DNA from: Sedimenticola sp.
GTDB taxonomy: Bacteria; Pseudomonadota; Gammaproteobacteria; Chromatiales; Chromatiaceae
Assembly: GCA_027038775.1 (NCBI GenBank)
Contig: JALWGP010000396.1
Span: forward strand, 1 to 6,650
Direction: 5' to 3'
Length of the DNA: 6,650 bases
Shown here piece after piece: positions 1-5,665 of the stretch (its first letter is position 1; the number at the start of each line of letters is the position of its first letter). The position numbers and the translations under genes are program-made. The notes under the pieces are model-generated. The model saw nothing but the letters and a program-made list of their open reading frames with translations, was not told the origin of the DNA and did not search any database.

Positions 1-8
1 GCATTCAG

Positions 9-13
9 GGAGG
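9..13 (+). promoter_or_regulatory. Shine-Dalgarno site that sets the GTG start of the DUF4124-type gene
   Basis: A GGAGG core lies six bases upstream of the GTG codon at 20. The reading frame is open back to the window edge, so this site, with a signal peptide beginning exactly at the GTG, is the main reason for choosing this start. Confidence 0.75.
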
Positions 14-19
14 AATCTC

Positions 20-448
20 GTGAACGGCAGAATCCTGCTTTGCCTTTCCTGTCTTCTCGTTTCCGCCACCGCCTGGCCGGTGGAGGTCTACCGTTGTGTC
101 GCGCCGGATGGCAGCGTGAGCTTTCAGCAGGGCCCCTGTACCGGAACGGGTGAACGGGTGGAGCCGGGGGAGGTCCAGGCGGCGTGGACCGGCCTGCGCG
201 CCGGCGAGCGGCGGCTCTACCACAGCTACCGCCGGCGGGACCGCGAACGCGCTCGCGCCGGGCGAATCCCGTCCCGCCGGTCGGTGGCGAACCGCAAGCA
301 CCCGGAAAGCGTCACCTGCTACAACAAGCGCCACGCGCTGGACGAGGTACAGGCCCGGCTGCGCGCGGGCTACGGGCCGGGCGAAGGCGAGAAGCTGCGC
401 CGCCGGCGGGACTACCTCGAGGGATACCTGGCGCGCTATTGTTCGTGA
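20..448 (+). CDS. Small exported DUF4124-type protein of unknown function
   Basis: A 142-residue protein starting at GTG behind a good ribosome binding site. Residues 1-18 form a signal peptide (short N-region with one Arg, Leu/Cys-rich core, likely cleavage after Ala18), so it should act in the periplasm or outer envelope. Residues 21-40 read VEVYRCVAPDGSVSFQQGPC, the aromatic-Cys, Asp-Gly, Phe-Gln, Pro-Cys pattern of DUF4124, a small beta-rich N-terminal domain common in exported proteobacterial proteins. The middle is very Arg-rich. The C-terminus (about 97-142) is a charged helical segment with RLRAGYGPGEGEKLRRRRDY flanked by Cys100 and Cys141, a tail I recall from other DUF4124 proteins. 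The mature chain has four cysteines (26, 40, 100, 141), enough for two disulfides. No biochemical function is established for the family. It is convergent with the thioredoxin-fold gene and separated from it by 92 bp. Confidence 0.82.
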   Translation: MNGRILLCLSCLLVSATAWPVEVYRCVAPDGSVSFQQGPCTGTGERVEPGEVQAAWTGLRAGERRLYHSYRRRDRERARAGRIPSRRSVANRKHPESVTCYNKRHALDEVQARLRAGYGPGEGEKLRRRRDYLEGYLARYCS

Positions 449-540
449 ACCCATTCTCCTCGCCGGCATGGATGAACTGACGGGTTTTGCTGGCTGAAGG
501 ACTGCGTGAAGGAAGTGTTTCTGTCGCGGCGAAAAGACGC
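449..540. other. Convergent intergenic gap, no clear terminator seen
   Basis: These 92 bp lie between the stop codons of two converging genes, where a bidirectional terminator would be expected. The only pairing I can find is a five-base AACCC/GGGTT match (448-452 with 482-486) across a loop of about 30 bases, followed by a short T run. That is too weak to call a terminator. Nothing else is recognisable. Confidence 0.5.
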
Positions 541-1557
541 CTAACGTGCCCGCGCCCGCTCTTCGGAGCGCCAGAGCTGGAAGCTGGGGTGCGAGAGGTA
601 GCCCTTGTTGAGGACGTAGTTGAGCACGTTGCGCAGGCGGAAGAAGTGCACCACCGAGTCCACGCGGATGATCTCCCGGCCGTTCTCGTCGAAGAAGATG
701 AGGGTGGGGGCGTAGAAGAGGCCCAGGTCGTGTGCCCATTGGCGGGCGGTGGTCCTGCGGCCGTCGGGGGTCACCACGGGCTCGTCGGAGTGCATGTCGA
801 GCTGCACGCTGTCGAAACGCTTGAAGAGGTTGATGATGGCCGGCTGGCGTAGGGGGCCGGTGTGCAGGATGTCGCAGGCGTGGCAGTTGCCCTGCTCGAA
901 GAAGACCGCCAGCGGCCGCTCGCCGGGGAAGCGGGTGCGGTCCAGGTAGTGGGGGGGCGGCAGGAAGAACTCCTCCTCCACCAGGTCTTCCGCCTCGAAG
1001 CGCAGGGTGCTGTCGCCGCGGGCCAGGTAGACGTGGAAGGGCTCCCGCCTGTAGTGGCCGCCGGCCACGTACTCCAGCGCGGCGCGGAACTGGTAGGGGG
1101 GATAGTAGCCGCGCAGGCGCAGGGCCACCCGGCCGTCGGCGTCGTAGAAGACCAGTGACGGGGTGAAGTTGGTGCCCATCTTCAGCGCGTAGTCGCGCTG
1201 GCTCATGGTCTCGCCCTCGGGGGTGGTGACCTCTTCCGGGCTCCAGATGTCGATGGCCACCACGTCGAAGTTCTCCCGCGTGTAGCGGACGATGTCCGGT
1301 ATCTTGAAGTTCACTTCCATGAGCTGGCGGCAGTAGGGGCAGCGCTTCTGGCCGAAGTAGACGACGAGCCCCTTCTTGCCGCTCTCGATGGCCTCCTTCA
1401 GGTCCTCGGTGAGGTCCAGGAAGCTCTCCTTGAACCAGTCGGGGTGCTGGACCATCTCCTTGAGCGGGACATCCTCGAAGAGCAGGGAATCCTCTTCCCC
1501 GGCCCAGGACGCTGCGCCCAGCATCAACAGGAGGATCGGCAGGACGAGGTGCTTCAT
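541..1557 (-). CDS. Exported protein with two tandem thioredoxin-fold domains
   Basis: A 338-residue protein with a clear signal peptide (MKHLVLPILLLMLGAASWA, likely cleavage after Ala19), so probably a periplasmic thiol-disulfide protein. Two thioredoxin-like halves follow. The first (about 35-180) has CPYC at 73-76 after a VVYFGQKR strand and a cis-Pro segment NFTPSLVFYD. The second (about 205-330) has CHAC at 225-228 after LAVFFEQGN and the cis-Pro segment FYAPTLIFFD. The halves share a spaced pattern: an acidic strand, VTTPEG/VVTPDG, a helix, the cis-Pro strand, D-x-D/N-GR, then LEYV/LNYV and GHY/GYL. This points to an internal duplication. The nearest families are Thioredoxin_2/SoxW-like proteins; the substrate is unknown. 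The ATG overlaps the cysQ stop as ATGA, with no good Shine-Dalgarno of its own, so translation is probably coupled to cysQ. It could reduce periplasmic disulfides or handle sulfur intermediates; which one cannot be read from sequence. Confidence 0.88.
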   Translation of the reverse strand: MKHLVLPILLLMLGAASWAGEEDSLLFEDVPLKEMVQHPDWFKESFLDLTEDLKEAIESGKKGLVVYFGQKRCPYCRQLMEVNFKIPDIVRYTRENFDVVAIDIWSPEEVTTPEGETMSQRDYALKMGTNFTPSLVFYDADGRVALRLRGYYPPYQFRAALEYVAGGHYRREPFHVYLARGDSTLRFEAEDLVEEEFFLPPPHYLDRTRFPGERPLAVFFEQGNCHACDILHTGPLRQPAIINLFKRFDSVQLDMHSDEPVVTPDGRRTTARQWAHDLGLFYAPTLIFFDENGREIIRVDSVVHFFRLRNVLNYVLNKGYLSHPSFQLWRSEERARAR

Positions 1558-2342
1558 AGGTAGGCGGTCCAGTCTATGGTTTGGTCACCGAATACCAGGA
1601 AGTGGGGGTTGAGCAGGGACTCCTTGCGATTGTAGCCCAGGGGGTGCATGGCGGTGTCGGTCACCTTTCCACCGGCCGCCTCCACCACCGCCTGCGCGGC
1701 GGCGGTGTCCCATTCCGAGGTCGGGCCCAGGCGGGGATAGATGTCCGCCTTGCCTTCGGCCACCAGGCAGAGCTTGAGCGAGCTGCCCATGCTCACGATC
1801 TCGTGCTCGCCGAGGTTTTCCAGGAAGCGTTTCAGGCTGTCACCGGCGTGGGAGCGGCTGCCGGCCACCCGCACCGGCGAGGCGCAGGACTCGGCCACGT
1901 GGATGGGCTCCGGCTTGCCGGTTCCTTCCTGGCGAAAGGCGCCCTTGCCCTTCTCGCCGAACCAAGTGATGTCGGGCACCGGCGCGTGCACCACGCCGAG
2001 CACGGGTGCATGGTCCTCCACCAGGGCGATGTTGACGGTGAACTCGCCGTTGCGCTTGACGAACTCGCGGGTGCCGTCCAGGGGGTCGACGAGCCAGTAG
2101 CGCCGCCAGTGCCGGCGCTCCTCCCAGGGGACGAAGGTGGACTCTTCCGAAAGGATGGGGGTCTCCGGCGTCAGTTCGGCCAGCGCCGTCGTGATGATGC
2201 GGTGGGAGGCGAGGTCCGCCTGGGTGAGCGGCGAGAGGTCCTCCTTTTCGGAGACGTCGAAGTCCTGTTCGTAGATCGCCAGGATGGCCTTTCCGGCGTC
2301 CCTCGCGATCTGGTTGATCTTCCGGATGTCTGCTAAGGTCAT
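1554..2342 (-). CDS. cysQ: 3'(2'),5'-bisphosphate nucleotidase CysQ
   Basis: A 262-residue cytoplasmic Mg-dependent phosphatase of the inositol monophosphatase superfamily. It hydrolyses 3'-phosphoadenosine 5'-phosphate (and PAPS) to AMP/APS, clearing the by-product of sulfate assimilation and of PAPS-dependent transfer. All metal-site motifs are present: SPLTQAD at 37-43, the acidic pair Glu66-Glu67 in ILSEES, DPLDGT at 86-91, and Asp212 in SEWDTAAAQAVVEAAGG. Length is close to the E. coli enzyme (about 246). I chose the ATG at 2342 because MTLADIRKINQIARDAG aligns with the usual CysQ N-terminus. An in-frame TTG at 2372 would add ten residues not expected in the family, and neither start has a strong ribosome site. 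It is the first gene of a two-gene unit, its TGA overlapping the ATG of the thioredoxin-fold gene, and it diverges from yrfG. Confidence 0.94.
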   Translation of the reverse strand: MTLADIRKINQIARDAGKAILAIYEQDFDVSEKEDLSPLTQADLASHRIITTALAELTPETPILSEESTFVPWEERRHWRRYWLVDPLDGTREFVKRNGEFTVNIALVEDHAPVLGVVHAPVPDITWFGEKGKGAFRQEGTGKPEPIHVAESCASPVRVAGSRSHAGDSLKRFLENLGEHEIVSMGSSLKLCLVAEGKADIYPRLGPTSEWDTAAAQAVVEAAGGKVTDTAMHPLGYNRKESLLNPHFLVFGDQTIDWTAYL

Positions 2343-2422
2343 GGACGGAGCCCGTTGCTGTCTGTCGATCAAGGCTACAAAGGGCGGAACCCGAGTGCAA
2401 ACGATTTTTGGACCCCGCTGCC
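2343..2422. promoter_or_regulatory. Divergent promoter region between cysQ and yrfG
   Basis: This 80-bp gap must hold the start signals of both divergent genes, so promoter function is inferred from layout. It is AT-richer than its surroundings. Only weak matches to sigma-70 boxes are visible. On the - strand, TTGCAC and TAGCCT are 17 bases apart, each matching three of six consensus bases. On the + strand, TTGCTG (2355-2360) precedes TACAAA (2376-2381) with a short 15-base spacer. I would not fix a transcription start from these. No operator palindrome is evident. Confidence 0.4.
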
Positions 2423-3124
2423 ATGTTTGACTGGAGCGCCATCGACACCGTGCTGCTGGACATGGACGGCACGCTGCTCGATCTCCATTTCGACAACCAC
2501 TTCTGGCTGGAGCACGTGCCGCAGCGCTACGCGGAGCAGCGGGGCATGTCGGTGGAGGCGGCGAAGGAGGAGCTGGGCCGGCGCTACCGCGCGGTGGAGG
2601 GGACGCTCGACTGGTACTGCGTGGACTACTGGAGCCGGGAGCTGGGGCTGGACATCCCCCTGCTCAAGGCCGAGGTGGAGCACCTCATCCAGGTCCACCC
2701 CCACGTGCTCGGGTTCCTGGACCTGCTCCGGCGGGCCGGCAAGGCGCGCGTGCTGGTGACCAACGCCCACCAGAAGGCGCTGCAGCTGAAGATGAAGAAG
2801 ACCGCGCTGGGCGACCACCTGGACCTGGTGGTGTCGGCCCACGACCTGGGGCTGCCCAAGGAGAACCCCGCTTTCTGGGACAGGCTGCAGCAGCAGGTCC
2901 GCTTCGACCCGGCGCGCACGCTCTTCGTGGACGACAGCGTGCCGGTGCTGCGGTCGGCCCGAACCTGGGGCATCCGCCACCTGCTCCACATCCTCCGCCC
3001 GGACACCCGGCAGCCGCCGCGGAGGGAGGAGGAGTTCCCCTCGGTGGCCGATTTCCGGCCGCTAGCCGACGGCCTTCGCCTGCATGCGCATGTGCTCGAG
3101 CTGGGCGAAGAGACGGGCGGCTGA
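2423..3124 (+). CDS. yrfG: GMP/IMP nucleotidase YrfG (HAD family)
   Basis: A 233-residue cytoplasmic haloacid-dehalogenase-type phosphatase. The E. coli homologue YrfG dephosphorylates GMP and IMP, so a purine 5'-nucleotidase role is expected. HAD motifs are complete: DMDGT at 13-17 (Asp13 nucleophile, Asp15 acid/base), Thr113-Asn114 in VLVTNAH, Lys146 in LPKEN, and VDDS at 169-172. The cap segment carries the family signature DLHFDNHFWLEHVPQRY and LDWYCVDYWSRELGLD, close to E. coli YrfG. ATG 2423 puts MFDWSAIDTVLLDMDGT in register with the E. coli protein. A TTG at 2408 would add five residues. Neither has a strong ribosome site. Homology to YrfG fades after PSVADFRPLADGL, and the last residues (about 214-233) are encoded inside the overlap with the converging GGDEF-EAL gene, giving a tail the E. 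coli protein lacks. It diverges from cysQ. Confidence 0.9.
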   Translation: MFDWSAIDTVLLDMDGTLLDLHFDNHFWLEHVPQRYAEQRGMSVEAAKEELGRRYRAVEGTLDWYCVDYWSRELGLDIPLLKAEVEHLIQVHPHVLGFLDLLRRAGKARVLVTNAHQKALQLKMKKTALGDHLDLVVSAHDLGLPKENPAFWDRLQQQVRFDPARTLFVDDSVPVLRSARTWGIRHLLHILRPDTRQPPRREEEFPSVADFRPLADGLRLHAHVLELGEETGG

Positions 3125-5644
3125 GACCGGCTTGCCGACGAAGTACCCCTGGATGTAGTCGCAGTCGATCCGTTCCAGGAACTGGAACTGCTCCCGCTTC
3201 TCCACGCCCTCGGCCACCACCTTCATGTTGAAGCTGTGGGCCAGCTGGGTGATCGCCTTGACCAGGGCGGCGTCGTCGTGGCTCTGGTCCATGTTCATGA
3301 TGAACTCGCGATCGATCTTGATGGCGTCGAAGGGGAAGGAGCGCAGGTGGTTGAGCGACGACTGGCCGGTACCGAAGTCGTCCAGGATCAGGGGAATGCC
3401 CAGGCGCTTGATCTCGGTGAGCAGCACGCGGGCGTTGGCCAGGTCTTCCAGCAGGGTGTCCTCGGTGATCTCGATGTGCAGCAGTTCCGGGTGGACGCGG
3501 CGCTTGAGCGAGTTGAGCACCAGGTTGTGGCGGTTGGCGTTGCGCAGCACCGAGGCCGACATGTTGATGGAGACCCTCAGGGGAATCTGCAGCTCTTTCA
3601 GGCAGCGCTCCTGGAGCCGGTCCACCTGCACCATCAGGCTCTCCATGAAGTCCTGGCGCGGGTCCAGGTTGAGCAGGGTGTCCATGAACTCGCCGGGGTA
3701 GCGCAGCTGCCGGTTGCCCGTGTTCCAGCGCATGAGTGCCTCCACCCCGTAGATCTTCTTGCTGCCGGTGTGGACGATGGGCTGGTAGTGGAAGATGAAT
3801 TCTCCCCTCTCCAGCGCCGCCCGCACCTCCCTTTCCAGGTTCAGCTGGCTGGTGGCGCGCTGCAGCAGTTCGGCGGAGAAGAAGGAGTAGGCGTTCTTGC
3901 CGCGGCGCTTGGCCTCGTACATGGCGGTGTCGGCGTCGCGGATCAGGTTGTCGGGCTGGCTGTCGTCGTAGGGGGCCATGGCGATGCCGATGGAGGCGGT
4001 GAGGTGGAACTCCTGGTCGGCGAGGGTGACCGGTTCCGACAGTACGTTGAGGATCTTGGAGGCGATGTTCCTGGCCTGGCGCTTTCCCTCGATGTTCTCC
4101 AGCAGGATGGCGAACTCGTCGCCGCCGAAACGGGCCACGGTGTCGGTGTGGCGCAGCAGGTTCTTCAGGCGGCGGGCCACGATGACCAGCAGCTCGTCGC
4201 CGGCCAGGTGGCCCAGGGTGTCGTTGATCTGCTTGAAGTTGTCCAGGTCCAGGAAGAGCAGTGCCACCACCTGGTTGTTGCGCTTGGCCAGGTTGACCGC
4301 GTGCTCGAGGCGGTCCTTGAAGAGGACGCGGTTGGGAAGCTGGGTGAGCGGGTCGTGGTGCGCCAGGTGGTCCAGGCCCTGCTGGCGCCGCCGCACCTCC
4401 CGCCTCATCTCCGCGAAGGCGTTCACCAGCTCGCGGGTCTCCCGCAGCTTGGGTGCCTGCATGGGGTTGGAGGTGAGGCCCATGGCTTCGTGCCGCAGTG
4501 CGCGGGTGGTCTCCGAGATGGGCCGGATGATCCGCGTGTGCAGGTAGAAGTAGGCGACCAGGATCAGCAGTGCCACCATGAGCGTGGCCAGCAGCATGCC
4601 CCGGGTCAGGTTTTCCGCCGTGGCGCTCAACCCCTTGATGCCCGCCGTGGCCTCCTGGTCGAGGATCTCCTGGACCTGGTTCAATTCTTTCTGCAGCACC
4701 GTCAGCCTGGGGCGGAGGGTGGTCTTGTAGAACTCCAGGTCCCGGCGCCAGCCGTCGTCGGAGAGGTCCGCCAGTACCATCTGGTAGCCCTTCCACCACT
4801 CGTCAGCGGTCTGCTGGAGCTGTTGCCAGGTTTCTGCCTCGAGGAAGAGTGTTCCCTCGGGGGCGGGCATCGACCGGAGGGCCCGGAGCTCGTCGTGCAG
4901 GCGGTCGAAATAGAGGGTGATGTTCGCGGCCCGCGCCTGCATGCCGGAGAGCGGGTTGTCGGCGAAGACGCCGAACCGGTTGGCCACCAGCAGCCGGAAC
5001 TCGCCGATGATCTTCTGCCAGGTGTCGCGCAGCCGGTAGGCGGCGAGCAGGGTTTCGACCTGCCCGGGTTCCGGCTGGGCCGAGAGCTCCCCGATCACCT
5101 GGTCGACGGTATGGAGGAAGGATTCGGCCCGCCCCTGCATCCGGGACTGCATGATCGCCGTGGCGGGGAAGCGCCGGCTGTTGTCGAGGGAGAGCTGCAG
5201 GAACTGCTCCGCGAGCGTGGCCAGTTCCGGTACCCTTTCGTTTCGGAGCCGGCTGAGCAGCCGGTGCTTGGGGCTGCCTGCGGGAAAGTCGTCCGGGTCG
5301 GGCAGTGCGTCGAGGAACTGCCTGATGCGGGACTCGAGGGTGGTCGGCTGGCGAATGCCGGGCTCCACCAGCTGGCGCTGGAGCCACTCGTTGACGTGCC
5401 GCAGCTGCAGGGCGCTCTGGTGCAGCTGGCGCTGGAGCCGGGTGCGCGCCTCCATGTGCGAGATCTGTTCGCTGGTGGCCGAGGCGACGTAGTGGTGCCA
5501 GAGCCAGGCGCCGGCGATCAGGGCAGTGATCACCAGGCTGGCGAGTGCGAGGTAGATGCTTTGGTAGGAGTCCAGACTCGGCAGCTTCAGTCCTGGTGTC
5601 CGGCGGTGGATCCGCTTCCGCTTTCTGGTGTCGCTTTCTGCCAT
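3062..5644 (-). CDS. Membrane GGDEF-EAL protein (c-di-GMP cyclase/phosphodiesterase)
   Basis: An 860-residue inner-membrane regulator of cyclic di-GMP. After a basic cytoplasmic N-terminus, TM1 is at about 30-50 and TM2 at about 350-368. They enclose some 295 periplasmic residues that look all-helical and match no sensor family I recognise. A HAMP-like helical linker follows (about 369-425). The GGDEF domain (about 425-585) has DPLTQLPNR, LDLDNFKQIND with Asp466, the motif GGDEF at 507-511, and an inhibitory-site RxxD (RHTD, 498-501) exactly five residues before it. The EAL domain (about 601-855) has EALMRW at 635-640, Asn694, Glu725/Glu728 in IEITED, DDFGTG at 755-760, Lys776 in IKID, Glu812 in VAEGVE and Gln832 in QGY. 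Both catalytic sites therefore look intact, and the protein may be bifunctional; net direction cannot be predicted. The ATG at 5644 is 21 bp after the rhlB stop with only a weak ribosome site (GCCGGA), suggesting co-transcription. Its 3' end overlaps yrfG. Confidence 0.93.
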   Translation of the reverse strand: MAESDTRKRKRIHRRTPGLKLPSLDSYQSIYLALASLVITALIAGAWLWHHYVASATSEQISHMEARTRLQRQLHQSALQLRHVNEWLQRQLVEPGIRQPTTLESRIRQFLDALPDPDDFPAGSPKHRLLSRLRNERVPELATLAEQFLQLSLDNSRRFPATAIMQSRMQGRAESFLHTVDQVIGELSAQPEPGQVETLLAAYRLRDTWQKIIGEFRLLVANRFGVFADNPLSGMQARAANITLYFDRLHDELRALRSMPAPEGTLFLEAETWQQLQQTADEWWKGYQMVLADLSDDGWRRDLEFYKTTLRPRLTVLQKELNQVQEILDQEATAGIKGLSATAENLTRGMLLATLMVALLILVAYFYLHTRIIRPISETTRALRHEAMGLTSNPMQAPKLRETRELVNAFAEMRREVRRRQQGLDHLAHHDPLTQLPNRVLFKDRLEHAVNLAKRNNQVVALLFLDLDNFKQINDTLGHLAGDELLVIVARRLKNLLRHTDTVARFGGDEFAILLENIEGKRQARNIASKILNVLSEPVTLADQEFHLTASIGIAMAPYDDSQPDNLIRDADTAMYEAKRRGKNAYSFFSAELLQRATSQLNLEREVRAALERGEFIFHYQPIVHTGSKKIYGVEALMRWNTGNRQLRYPGEFMDTLLNLDPRQDFMESLMVQVDRLQERCLKELQIPLRVSINMSASVLRNANRHNLVLNSLKRRVHPELLHIEITEDTLLEDLANARVLLTEIKRLGIPLILDDFGTGQSSLNHLRSFPFDAIKIDREFIMNMDQSHDDAALVKAITQLAHSFNMKVVAEGVEKREQFQFLERIDCDYIQGYFVGKPVSAARLFAQLEHMRMQAKAVG

Positions 5645-5665
5645 CGTCCGGCTTGTTTGTGTGCG

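Noticed and set aside
448..490. Possible intrinsic terminator between the two converging genes
   Set aside because: Only a five-base stem with a loop near 30 bases can be drawn; it is not stable enough to call.
5..739. A 244-codon open frame on the - strand across the left end
   Set aside because: It is antisense to the DUF4124-type gene and crosses into the thioredoxin-fold gene in another frame. It is Pro/Arg/Ala/His-rich with no motif.
1581..2336. A 251-codon open frame on the + strand antisense to cysQ
   Set aside because: Its composition mirrors cysQ codons in the opposite frame, with no recognisable domain or ribosome site. cysQ itself is unambiguous.
2343..2372. Longer CysQ starting at TTG 2372
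   Set aside because: The extra ten residues do not fit the family N-terminus, and the TTG has no convincing ribosome site.
2408..2422. Longer YrfG starting at TTG 2408
   Set aside because: It adds five residues before the start that aligns with E. coli YrfG and has no better ribosome site, though it cannot be excluded.
2685..4799. A 704-codon open frame on the - strand
   Set aside because: It is a shifted-frame shadow of the GGDEF-EAL gene, and also runs antisense to yrfG. Its translation is Pro/Arg/Gly/His-rich low complexity with no domain, whereas the true frame has full GGDEF and EAL motifs.
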